A stretch of DNA of 64,000 bases. Origin: Drosophila persimilis. Its lineage: Eukaryota; Arthropoda; Insecta; Diptera; Drosophilidae. The notes below the pieces were generated by a model. That model did no database searches. It was not told where the DNA came from and saw only the letters and a program-made list of their open reading frames with translations. This document shows positions 1 to 10,157 of the stretch, one piece after another. The DNA is taken from NCBI RefSeq assembly GCF_003286085.1, contig NW_020825534.1, positions 1-64,000 of the forward strand, in the 5' to 3' direction. Position 1 is the stretch's first letter. Each line of letters opens with the position of its first letter. The position numbers were made by a program, and so were the translations under genes.

Positions 1-627
1 GTGTGGCGAAATTTTGACACAAAACGGTCAAGGTCCGATATCACAGGAGTGTGGATACCAAATTTGAATCCTTGAACTCATATTTTGCATTTAACAAAAC
101 CGACCATGAAACCTGAGTGTTAGAGAGAGAGACAGAGCGAGAAGGAATGAAATTGTTTTCTTGATTCAGGCTATAATAATTATACGATCTGGTTGAGATT
201 TTGCACTCTAAAAGATATAGTCATCTTCTACGATTCTGTGTTTTTAGTTTTCTCGTATCGTCGAAATTGTGGATGCCACAGATTTTCGCCCTTTGTGGGG
301 GCGGAAGTGGGCGGGGAAAAGTTTTGAAATATTTTTGGAGCAGTGACATATTACAGAAGTCTGGATCCAAAACATCGTTGCTCTAGCTCTTATAGTCTTT
401 GAGCATTAGGCGCTGAAGGGGACGGACAGACGGACAGACGGACGGACGGACAGACGGACAAACGGACGGACGGACAGACAGACATGACTCAATCGACTCG
501 GCTATTAATGCTGATCAAGAATATATATACCTTATGGGGTCGGAAACGATTCCTTCTGGACGTTACACACATACACTTTTACCACAAATCTAATATACCC
601 CAATACTCATTTTGAGTATCGGGTATA
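1..627 (-). repeat. DINE-1-type (non-autonomous Helentron) repeat, cut by the window edge
   Basis: The right end carries the 5' terminal signature of this family: a small ATACTCA/TGAGTAT hairpin followed by GGGTATA at about 605-627. Inside are a GGACGGACAGAC microsatellite (about 418-486) and the family core that includes TTTATGGGGTCGGAAACG. The hairpin-bearing 3' end lies outside the window. Short open frames here are not genes. Bases 628-734 that follow show nothing I recognise. Confidence 0.85.
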
Positions 628-734
628 ACAATCTCCCGTCAAGGGTGGGAGTTTGGTGTGGGGGGCAGAACTTTGTGAGAGCTGGGTACCGAGCTGGATA
701 CCAAATTGGTTTTTGGAATTGTAGCGCCATTTGG

Positions 735-1027
735 CGTATAATAATTGTTATTAGGATCGTATTTTATGAAGTCTAGTGTAAGTTAGGCTAGGGCAAAGCG
801 GGAGCGCAATATAAGCTCGCTCTCTCGCTCTTGGCGAATTCGCCCCGCTTTGCAACCGTAGGTAAGATAGGCGCAGAAGAAATTGTTTGAATATATGAAA
901 AGAAGTCGAGAAAAATCTATGAAAACGAACGCACGCACTCCTTTTTTTTCGTCGTCGTAAAATACAAGTTTGCAGTCACACAAGTTTTTCGGTCTCTTTA
1001 TTTTAGAAAAAATATTCTAAATTTTCA
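735..1027 (+). repeat. 5' LTR of the BEL/Pao element
   Basis: It matches 9292-9563 along its whole length with few differences. It has an extra block of about 21 bases near 918-938 that the 3' LTR lacks. It ends in TTTTCA directly before the primer-binding site. The exact left boundary is uncertain by about ten bases: 735 aligns with the TG start of the 3' LTR, and an alternative TG lies at 746. Confidence 0.8.
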
Positions 1028-1045
1028 TGGCGCCCCCGGGTGGAC
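1028..1045 (+). other. Primer-binding site of the BEL/Pao element
   Basis: TGGCGCCCCCGGGTGGAC starts directly after the LTR terminal CA, where a tRNA 3' end would prime minus-strand DNA synthesis. The leading TGGCGCC is typical; the rest is not assigned to a tRNA here. Confidence 0.6.
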
Positions 1046-1218
1046 GTGCAAATTAAACGTATTAATTAAAAGTGGAAGACAAAAGTGACAGTGACACAGT
1101 GGAGAATAGATCAATAACCAAAATCTATTATACCTACATGTATGTACATGCATATGTGCTGCAGCTAAATTGCCAAATTGACCGCGACGTGTGTGCAAAG
1201 AATTCAACAAACAAAACT

Positions 1219-2331
1219 AAACGAGGGAGAACGTTGTGAGTTGCTGCGGACACCGCAACTCTACAGTTATACCCGATACTAAGTCAGTATGGCTCTCCTC
1301 CGGCAGACGCCGCTAATATTAAACGACACGACAAAGAGTGCGTGCGAGAGAGACAGAAAATCAGTCTGAGCGTGACGTCGGTCGCTGCGTAGCCAGTGCA
1401 AATTGATTTGTTCCTTTTGGCTATAAAAATGATCTGATCTGATCCAAATTCAGCAACTGGATAGATATGGTCATTCTCTATGATTCTGCGTTTTTAGTTT
1501 TCTCGAATCTGCAATATTGTGGATGCAACTTATTCTCGTCCTTTGTGGGGGCGGAAGGGGGTGGGGCGAAATTCTGAGATATAAGTTTTATAGTGAGATC
1601 TAACAAAAGTGCGGATACCAAATTTGGTTACTCTAGCCTTAATAGTCTCTGAGATTTGTGGATGCCCCAGATTTTCGTCGTTTTCGGGGGCGGAAGGGGG
1701 TGTGGCTAAATTTTGACACAAAACGGTCAAGGTCCGATATCACAGGAGTGTGGATACCAAATTTGGTTGCTCTAGCTCTTATAGGTTCTGAGATCCTTGA
1801 ACTCATATTTTGCAATTGGCAAAACCGACCATGAAACCTGTGTGTTAGAGAGAGACAGAGCGAGAAAGAATGAAATTGTTTTCTTGATTCTGGCTATAAT
1901 AATTATACGATCTGGTTGAGATTTTACACTCTAGATCATATAGTCATCCTCTACGATTCTGCGTTTTTGGTTTTATCGTATCGTCGAAAAATGTGGATGC
2001 CACAGATTTTCGTCCTTTGTGGGGGCGGAAGTGGGCGGGGCGAAGTATTGAAATATTTTTGTAGCAGTGACATATCACAGAAATCTGGATCCAAAACATC
2101 GTTGCTCCAGCTCTTATAGTCTTTGAGCATTGGGCGCTGAAGGGGACGGACAGACGGACGGACGGACAGACGGACAGACAGACATGGCTCAATCGACTCG
2201 GCTATTGATGCTGATCAAGAATATATACATATACTTTATGGGGTCGGAAACGATGCCTTCTGGACGTTACACACATCCACTTTTACCACAAATCTAATAC
2301 ACCCCAATACTCATTTTGAGTATCGGGTATA
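1219..2331 (-). repeat. Complete DINE-1-type repeat nested in the BEL leader
   Basis: The left (3') terminus reads ACGAGGGAGAACGTTGTGAG and runs into a hairpin at 1238-1261 (stem GAGTTGC/GCAACTC), then CTCTAC and the subterminal repeat TATACCCGATACT. The right (5') end has a GGACGGACAGAC array at about 2143-2185 and the ACTCATTTTGAGTATCGGGTATA terminus, given here as hairpin arms plus subterminal repeat. Both termini are present, so it is a full-length copy. Confidence 0.85.
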
Positions 2332-3140
2332 AAAAATCACCGCGTCGGTCGTGCAATACCCTGTCTGCAGCTATATACAAAAGGAGATATATATACCATC
2401 TACCAAAGGAGATCCAAGTGGAGCATCCAGCATCAGAAGAGGAGAGTACAGCACCTGGAATTTCCAATCTTATCAAGAGGTATTTGTGCAAAAATTTAAA
2501 GCTCGAGTGAATACGAAAAGATTAAAAAACTCGCAATTATTGTCTTGTGCTGAAACAATTGCACATACGTACATCTAACCCTGTTGGACGCAATAACTAC
2601 ACATATAACTCATTTGAACTGCAATCGCTGTCACCCCTTTCCCCTTACTCGTTTTCGTTGTGTCAAATATATATAAAGTTGGGTCGTTGGCCAAGCACGC
2701 ATACCAATACGCAGCTGCAGCGGTGAATTTTTTCGTCTCGCTTTCGCTCCTCACCGTTGCTTATCGTTGTTCTTTTGTTTGGCGCGCTTGATCCAAACCA
2801 AACATCAAGTGACGCGCTACCCTGTTTTCGTCGGGTATATTCGTTTGGTGTCAGTAGGATCCAACTATCAATTAAGACAAAGTCGTGCCTCGCAAATCAA
2901 TTTAGCGTCGATCGTTGTCGGATCGTATACACAACATCGATTCTTCAGAACTACAGCGGTGAAATTTTTCGTTTTCGCTTGTCACCATTGCTGTTCGTTG
3001 CTATTCTTGTGTGGTTTTCGTGTACGCGCCAGCCAAGCGACGCTATACCCTAAATTTGTCGGGTATATTGGTTTTTCACCTCGTTTGGGTACAATTACCC
3101 ATTATTTCATTGAGTGTCTCGGCATTAAATACGATTATTA
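2332..3140 (+). other. BEL leader or older insertion between two DINEs, no gene seen
   Basis: Open frames up to 124 codons occur but resemble no family I know. An imperfect direct repeat of about 60-80 bases is visible: GCGGTGAATTTTTTCG near 2722 and GCGGTGAAATTTTTCG near 2956, both followed by a similar CACC.TTGCT...CGTTG context. A TATATATAAAG sequence sits near 2668. Most simply this is untranslated leader of the BEL element, but an older unrecognised insertion is possible. Confidence 0.4.
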
Positions 3141-4252
3141 ACGAGGGGGAACGTTGTGAGTTGCTGCGGATACCGCAACTCTACATTTATACCCGATACT
3201 TAGTCAGTATGGCTCTTCTCCGGCAGCGCCGCTAATATTAAACGACACGACAAAGAGTGCGTGCCTGAGAGACTGCGTAGCCACTGCAAATTGATTTGTT
3301 TCCTTTGGCTATAAAAATGATCTGATCTGATCTGATCCAGATTCAGCAATTTGATAGATATGGTCGTTATCTATGATTCTGCGTTTTTAGTTTTCTCGAA
3401 TCTTCAATATTGTGGATGCAACAGATTTTCGTCCTTTGTGTGGGCGGAAGGGGGTGGGGCGAAATTTTGAGATAAATGTTTTATAGTGAGATCTAACAGA
3501 AGTGCGGATAGCAAATTTGGTTACTCTAGCCTTAATAGTCTCTGAGATTTGTGAATATCCCCAGATTTTCATCCTTTGCGGGGGCGGAAGGGGGTGTGGC
3601 GAAATTTTGAAACAAACTCGTCTCGGTCCGATATATTATGAGTGTGGATACCAAATTTCGTTGCTCTAGCTTTTATAGTCTCTGAGATCTAGGCGCTAAT
3701 GTTTTACTCTAAGCAAAGCCGCCTATGCTACGTGTGTGTTAGAGAGAGACAGGGCGAGAAAAAATGAAATTGTTTTCTTGATGGTGGCTATAATAATAAA
3801 ACGATCTAATTCAGATTCTGCAGTCTAAAAGATATGGTCATTCTCTACGATTCTGCGTTTTTGGTTTTCTCGTATCTTTAAAATTGTGGATGCCACAGAT
3901 TTTCGCCCTTTGTGGGGGCGGAAGTGGGCGGGGCAAAGTTTTGAAATATTTTTGTAGCAGTGACATATCACAGAAGTCTGGATCCAAAACATCGTTGCTC
4001 TAGCTCTTATAGTCTTTGAGCATTAGGCGCTGAAGGGGACGGACAGACGGACAGACGGACGGACGGACAGACGGACAGACGGACGGACGGACAGACGGAC
4101 AGACAGACATGGCTCAATCGACTCGGCTATTGATGCTGATCAAGAATATATATACTTTATGGGGTCGGAAACGATTCCTTCTGGACGTTACACACATCCA
4201 CTTTTACCACAAATCTAATATACCCCAATACTCATTTTGAGTATCGGGTATA
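3141..4252 (-). repeat. Complete DINE-1-type repeat nested in the BEL leader
   Basis: The 3' terminus ACGAGGGGGAACGTTGTGAG starts at 3141, with a hairpin at 3158-3181. A GGACGGACAGAC array of about 75 bases (4037-4110) is the longest in the window. The 5' terminus GTATCGGGTATA ends at about 4252, 42 bases before the BEL gag start codon. Confidence 0.85.
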
Positions 4253-4293
4253 AAAACGATCTTTCGCCTTCAGTTGCTTGTATTGAGAATCAA

Positions 4294-5349
4294 TATGACC
4301 TCAAAAGCCAACAATATCGCCCTTGAAGAGCTGAAGAAAAAGCGCAGTTGCCGTGTCAAAGGCATTCGTTTATTAGCGGACCGTTTAGAAGCGGGGGATA
4401 TTCCGCTGGTATTGACGGAGCTCGAGTGCAGACTCGAAACGCTGATGCGTAGCATTGACACGGCACGCGAACTTCAAGAGAAGATTGAAGATATAGACAT
4501 TGACGTTAGCTGAAGTTAGCTCTGCCGCAGTTCAGCGGCAACTTTTCGGACTTTAAAAACTTCATAGGTTTATTTGAGACTCTAGTTCACAATGACCAAA
4601 GCATTCCAATTATCGAAAAGTTCAACCATTTGCTTTCGTGTCTCTCCAGTGAAGCGTTGGGAACAGTTAGGGCTTTCCAAGTAACCGAGACCAACTACGA
4701 GAAAGCAATGGCTAGCTTAAAACGGGTCTACGATAATGATTGTCTGATCTTTAAAAATCACATTGATGCCCTATTTAGTCTTTCCAAAATGACCCAGCAA
4801 TCAGCATCGTCCTTAAGGAACCTTATCGATACCGCCTCATCCATATATGGTTCGTTGTTGTCGATAGGCGATGATAAAAAGATCTCGAATGCGATGATTA
4901 TTCATCTCATCTTGAGCAGAGTCGATCCGGTGACCAAAGAGAAATGGGAAGAACAGCTCGATTATGACAAACTGCCACTTTGGAAGGACTGTGAAAAGTT
5001 GCTTAATCGCAGACATCAGCATCTTTCGGCCGAAAATTCGGACAAACCAAAGCAGGAGCCGAAAGCTGTGCCAAGCAAGCTGCATAATCGGAGCTCATTC
5101 GCGTGTTCCACCGCGAATACCAAAAACCAACAATGCAGCTACTGCAAAGCGAAAGGCCATTTGTTGACAGATTGCAGTCCATTTGGTCGGGTGGCAGTTA
5201 TGCAAAGGTTCGAATTCGCAAAAACTGCATCCTTGTGCATCAATTGTCTGCAGCCAGGCCACTCTGATGCAAAGCTAAGAAGTGTCGACTGTGTGGCTGC
5301 TCACACCATACCTTATTGCATAGGTACACAGTGGCGAATAAAAGTCTAG
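4294..5349 (+). pseudogene. BEL/Pao gag, frameshifted
   Basis: Gag forms the particle in which the RNA is copied. The ATG at 4294 opens a frame of about 73 codons rich in charged residues, as in the BEL gag N terminus. It stops at 4511-4513. The frame resumes about 15 bases later with a LPQFSG-like motif typical of the BEL gag core and runs to 5349. Residues that normally link the two parts are missing, so a deletion with a frameshift is likely. Two CCHC-like zinc knuckles are visible near 5135-5170 (CSYCKAKGHLLTDC) and 5230-5270 (CINCLQPGHS). The second has lost the usual final Cys spacing. Confidence 0.75.
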
Positions 5350-6185
5350 CGTTACCATCACCCCCAGAGAATTCTTCTCCTCCTCCTAATCAGAATCAAC
5401 CTTCCACTTCGCATGCTCTCCATGCGACAGCTATGGAAAGAGTTATTCTGGCTACGTCGATCGTAAGCGTCCGAACAAATAATGGTGAATATGTTTTGGC
5501 CCGAGCTCTGCTTGACTCGGGGTCTCAAACCAATTTTATAACTGAAGAATTAGCACAGCGCTTACAGATCCGTAGGGAGGAGTCGTGTATCAACTTGCTT
5601 GGTATTGGTGAATCCAATTCACAAGTCAAGAAAAAGATACACACGGTGGTGAAGTCGCGAATTACTGGTAGTAAGTTTTCGGTTGATTTCTGGATTTTAA
5701 GGTCCATTTCGGGGTATCACCCTGATCAAACACTTAACGTGAGTGACTGGAAAATCCCGAAGAACTTACCACTTGCAGACCTATATTTCTTCAAGCCACA
5801 GAAGATAGATATGTTGATAGGTGCAGAAACATTTTTCGAACTTTTATCTGTTGGTCAGATTCGACAAGGTCCTGACTATCCAACTCTGCAGAAAACGCTT
5901 CTCGGCTGGATTGTGTTCGGCAGATACACTCCAAAGGTGACTGCCACCCAAGAAGCGAGGAATTGTTTGAGTTGTCGAGAAGAGTCAGTGATACACATCG
6001 AAAACACATTACAAAAGTTTTGGTCACTGGAAGAATTGCCGTCTTCTAAAAAGTCTTTATCTCCTGAACACAAGTTATGTGAAAAGCATTATAGAAGGAC
6101 TATTCAGGTCGTGCCTTCACGTCGGTTTGAAGTAAGACTGCCGTTCAAATCAGATCCAAGTATCTTAGGCAACTCCTACGCCTAA
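5316..6185 (+). pseudogene. BEL/Pao aspartic protease and start of pol
   Basis: The protease cuts the Gag-Pol polyprotein. The active-site motif LLDSGSQTNFI lies at about 5510-5540, with Asp-Ser-Gly as in BEL proteases. A MLIGAE motif (about 5812) and a LLGWIVFG motif (about 5900) mark the second half of the domain. The frame ends at 6183-6185. A +1 frame continues without a break in homology into the reverse transcriptase, which shows a single frameshift near 6170. There is no ATG of its own near 5316; it was translated as part of a polyprotein. Confidence 0.7.
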
Positions 6186-7742
6186 ACGGCGGTTTTTATC
6201 GCTTGAAAAAAGATTGTCTCGTGACCCCGAGTTACAGAAAATGTACTTGGAGTTCATGGAAGAGTACCTCTCCTTGGGTCACATGTCTACCACAGACAAC
6301 ACAATCCCGAAAACTCCACATTATTTCATTCCACATCAGTGTGTGTTGAGGCCCCAAAGCACGTCGACCAAGCTCCGCGTCGTTTTCGATGCGTCTTGTA
6401 AAACGTCCTCTCAGGTGGCCTTGAACGACATATTGATGGTCGGTCCTACGATAAAGGATGAGCTGTATTCGACATTGCTCCGATTCAGACTACACAGGTA
6501 CGCCTGGACAGCCGATGTCAAGAAGATGTATCGCCAAGTCTGGGTCGCTGATGCGGATAGACAATTCCAGCTCATAGTGTGAGAAGAGACCCATCTGAGT
6601 CCTTGAGAATATACCAGCTCAACACCGTAACATATGGGACTGGACCAGCCCCATTTTTGGCTATTCGGTGTTTGAAGAGGTTGAGTGAGTCTGCAAAACT
6701 CTCATTCCCTAAAGCTGCTGAAGTTATTGACTCCGACTTCTATGTCGATGACATGTTGACTGGTGCTGGATGCGTAGAGGAGTTAAAGACAATTAAGTCT
6801 GATCTGGCTCAGGTTCTTCAAACCGCTGGGTTTGAATTGACTAAATGGTTTTCGAACTCACTTGAGGTCACCGCATCCGAGAGCACAGTTAAACCGATAA
6901 CGATCTCGGACTCAGAGTCAACTAAGGCGTTAGGAATATCGTGGCTGCCACACGAAGACGTCTTTAAGTTCCAAATTGACACGTCAGTTATGGGTCTCCG
7001 AGCGACAAAACGGAAGTAAGTAGAAGAAGTAGTAATTAAGGGAAAGATCCTACTGCAGGAGCTTTGGCTTAACAAGCTAGGTTGGGATGAGTCAATTCCA
7101 ATGAACTTGGAAACAGCATGGAACTTATTAAAAGAATCCTTGGGTCAGTTGGAGAAGATTACCATACCTCGATTTGTGCATACTGATCTCATGTCACCGA
7201 TTCAAGTACATGCCTTTGCCGACGCATCCATGAGAGCTTATGGAGCCTGCGTCTATATCCGTAGAAAGACTGCAGAAGGTTTCGAGGTCTCCTTGTTGAC
7301 TGCAAAGTCGAAAGTAGCGCCACCCAAGACGAAAACGCTCCCAAGGCTTGAGTTATGTGCCGCTCACCTTCTAGCAGACCTTTGTCACCGAATCAAATCA
7401 CTGCTCAAGGTTCCAATTGAGAACGTGATATTCTGGTCAGATTCAGAAGTTACTCTTCATTGGATCAGATCCCACCCTTCGTCGTTGTCAACATTCGTTG
7501 CGAACCGAGTAGCGGAGATTCAAGAGTGGTCAAGTGAAGCTACGTGGCGGCGTGTGCCAACAAAACAGAACCCAGCAGACATAGTTTCGAGAGGTTGTGA
7601 CGTAGAGGAAATCGTGGAGTCGATCTGGTTTGGTGGACCAGAGTTCTTAAAGTTTGAAGAAGAGAGCTGGCCCAGAAATCCACACTTCGAGCTTTCCGAA
7701 GAAGAGATACAGATGAAAGTCGGAAGAAATCGGTCACACTGA
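6186..7742 (+). pseudogene. BEL/Pao reverse transcriptase and RNase H
   Basis: The reverse transcriptase palm is visible: RVVFDAS (about 6388), TADVKKMYRQV (about 6510) and the catalytic FYVDDMLTG box (about 6739), with YVDD as is usual in BEL/Pao. A one-base loss at about 6580 turns the expected Trp codon into TGA. A larger gap after the TKRK residues at 7017 removes the stretch leading into the KGKILLQELW block. RNase H follows, with HAFADAS (about 7208), RLELCAA (about 7342) and FWSDSEV (about 7432). The frame then breaks at 7740-7742. The product would be inactive without repair of at least three lesions. Confidence 0.8.
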
Positions 7743-9270
7743 CCGGCGCGGCCAAGTCAAATTATTTAGTGGATGTAATCGAGGGATACTCGTCACACCT
7801 CAAACTGCTAAGAGTGTTCGTTTTCGTGTTCCGCTTCATCCGAAAATGCAAAGACAAAAGTCTCAACTTTGGAAAAATTCCGTCATCCGTAGAATACGAC
7901 GAGGCGTTTCTAAAAATAGTCGAAATAACACAGAAAAATGAGTCTCAAGAAGATATTGAAAGGGTTCGTAAAGGCACCAAGTTAGGCCCCAGTCTTCAGC
8001 GCTTAAATCCCTTCCTCCATGAAGAGGCTGGGACATGGTGCTCTTTTTCGTTGTTGCGAGTTGGAAGGCGACTAGTTAACGCTCCTATGTCATATAATGC
8101 CAAGTTTCCCTTTTTATTGACAAAACGCTCGCAGTTTGTGCGACATACGTTCGCTATCTGCATCAAACGAGTTTTCATGCCGGCCCACGAGCACTCGTGA
8201 GTATCCTTAGACAACGCATTTGGATAGTGAATGCTCAGGCGGTCTGCAGGGCGACAGTTAGGTCATGTATTCGTTGCTTTAAATGCAAGCCGCTACTCCA
8301 GACCCAAATGATGGGCAACTTACCCGCAGACCGGCTCCGTGCTCTCCGCCCATTTTCAGTATGTGGCGTTGATTTTTGTGGCCCAGTCTATACGACTCTG
8401 AAAATTCGTGGAAGGCCCCCTTATAAGTCCTACATAGCGTTATTTGTCTGTTTTGCGTCCAAGGCGGTTCATTTAGAAATTGTCTCCGATTTGACGACTA
8501 ATTCCTTCTTGTTGGCATTCCAAAGGTTCGTCGGTCGTCGATGATGTCCGCAACGCGTGAACTGCGACAACGCGACAAATTTCGTCGGAGCAAGTCGCCA
8601 CTTCAGCGAACTGCGGAGGAAGATAGAAGCGGAAGCGGACGCGATACGCGAATTTGCGTCAAGAAGCAGGTGCGAGATTGCCTTCATACCGCCTCGAGCA
8701 CCGCACATGGGCGGACTTTGGCAGGCCGGTGTGAAGTCTGCCAAGGGCCTACTCCTACGGGCAGTCGGAAGCGCTCTCCTCACCGCAGATTAGCTGGAGA
8801 CCGTGCTGGTCGGGATCGAGGCGGTACTCAACTCGCGCCCGCTAGGACCCCTAAGCCCAGACCCAAGCGACTGAGACATGCTGACTCCTGGGCACCTGCT
8901 GTCAGGCGGGCCGCTCATAGCACCCCCAGCACCCAGGACCCCGGACCAGGAGGGTCTGAGCTGCTTAAAGCGATGGCGGCTTGTCTCGTCAGCCAGGCAA
9001 ATGTTCTGGCAGCGATGGTCCCGGGAGTATGTGCTGGGATTGCAAATAAGATTCAAGTGGCACCAGGAGGAACCAAACATCAAGGAAGGCGACCTCGTAA
9101 TCGTCGCCGAGGACAACCTGCCCCCTCAACAGGGGCTCCTCGGAAGGGTGGTCGTTACAACCGCCGGGCAGGACGGAAGGGTCAGAGTGGTCGACCTAAG
9201 GACGAGCAGCGGAGCCACGTTCAGGAGGCCAATCCACAAGTTGGCTCTTCTGCCACTGGTTTGAAGCCTT
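7743..9270 (+). pseudogene. BEL/Pao integrase, broken and with a catalytic Glu replaced
   Basis: After a frameshift at 7742 the sequence continues through a poorly conserved spacer to about 8200, then the integrase core: GVDFCGP (first catalytic Asp, about 8370), DNATNFVGA (second Asp, about 8567) and HMGGLWQAGVKSAKG (about 8704). In this family the third catalytic residue is the Glu of the GGLWEA block; here the codon at 8722-8724 is CAG, Gln. A TAG at 8790-8792 breaks the frame, which then continues with the C-terminal chromodomain-like part (DMLTPGHLL at about 8875, FRRPIHKLALLP at about 9220). A frameshift near 8544 separates the first part from the second. Confidence 0.75.
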
Positions 9271-9291
9271 CCAGGCCTTCAACGGGGCCGG

Positions 9292-9563
9292 TGTATAATA
9301 CTTGTTATTAGGATCGTATTTTATGAAGTCTAGTGTAAGTTAGGCTAGGGCAAAGCGGGAGCGCAATATAAGCTCGCTCTCTCGCTCTTGGCGAATTCGC
9401 CCCACTTTGCAACCGTAGGTAAGATAGGCGCAGAAGAAATTGTTTGAATATATGAAGAGAAGTCGAGAAAAATCTCCTTTTTTTTCGTCGTCGTAAAATA
9501 CAAATTTGCAGTCACCCAAGTTTTTCGGTCTCTTTATTTTAGAAAAACTATTCTAAATTTTCA
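9292..9563 (+). repeat. 3' LTR of the BEL/Pao element
   Basis: It starts TGTATAATACTTG after a short purine-containing stretch and ends TTTTCA. It is near-identical to the 5' LTR except for the missing block of about 21 bases and scattered substitutions, so the insertion is not brand new. Bases 9564-9768 after it hold nothing recognisable. Confidence 0.8.
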
Positions 9564-9768
9564 GGAATTAATGATGCAGTATCGAAACTTTAAAGGAATC
9601 ATTTAGTCACGGCACTTTGTAACGGCGATGCCTTATTGTAAAATTAAACTTATTTTTCGCTGAAATATTTTAAAAGTTAGGCGTATGCCAAATAAATTGT
9701 ATTCTCTAACGTTTTGATTTTAAAAACCTTTCTTTTTTATCACCCACTTATACAAAAAAGATTCTTTA

Positions 9769-10150
9769 ACGAGCGGGAACGAAATTAACTCTGAATTATG
9801 CTCGCACTTGTCATGAGATAGGAGAGTGGAACTTTTCTCCCTCTCTCTCTTTCTTACACACAAGCCCGCCGTTCTGTCTCGCTTCCCTCCGCCAGAGCGA
9901 ACACACTGCACGAGAAAGAGTGTGTGAGATGGATAGAGAGATCGAGAGAGAATGAGTAACCGCGTGGAAGGCGATTTGGTCGTTATAATAACGATCCGAT
10001 CTCATCCACATTTGACAGTCTAGTAAATATGGCGTTCTCTATGATTCTGCGTTAATTGTGAATGCCACAGATTTTTCGTCTTTGTGGGGGCGGACGGGTC
10101 CAGGTGTCTGGATATACAATTTGGTTGCTCTAGCTTTCATGGTCTCTGAT
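9769..10150 (-). repeat. Old, diverged DINE-1-type fragment abutting S-Lap1
   Basis: AACGAGCGGGAACG at 9769 resembles the DINE 3' terminus (AACGAGGGGGAACG) but the hairpin is gone. From about 9985 the core is recognisable: TATAATAACGATCCGATCT, TCTATGATTCTGCGTT, GTGGGGGCGGA and GGTTGCTCTAGCTTTCATGGTCTCTGA. It stops at the point where S-Lap1 coding homology begins. It has replaced, or separated from the window, the first coding part and promoter of that gene. Confidence 0.6.
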
Positions 10151-10157
10151 ATCTAGG

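Larger units (their letters stand above)
735..9563 (+). mobile_element. Degenerate BEL/Pao LTR retrotransposon with two nested DINEs
   Basis: Two related LTRs (735-1027 and 9292-9563) flank an internal region with gag, protease, reverse transcriptase, RNase H and integrase in BEL/Pao order, all on the plus strand. A primer-binding-site-like TGGCGCC follows the 5' LTR directly. The leader is interrupted by two DINEs (1219-2331 and 3141-4252), so the element predates them. Coding frames are broken at about 4513, 6185, 6582, 7019, 7742, 8544 and 8792. No clear target-site duplication is seen: the flanks read TTTGG on the left and GGAAT on the right. The element cannot make its own proteins. Confidence 0.85.

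Noticed and set aside
414..486. GGACGGACAGAC arrays that could look like a CRISPR or satellite locus
   Set aside because: They are the internal microsatellite of DINE repeats, found in every copy, without spacers.
1530..1730. Recurrent 60-80 codon frames inside DINE repeats
   Set aside because: The frames shift between copies, lack conserved starts and come from non-coding repeat DNA.
8541..9311. 256-codon frame over the BEL integrase end
   Set aside because: The integrase homology lies in the other frame (8557-9264); this one is an Arg/Pro-rich shadow.
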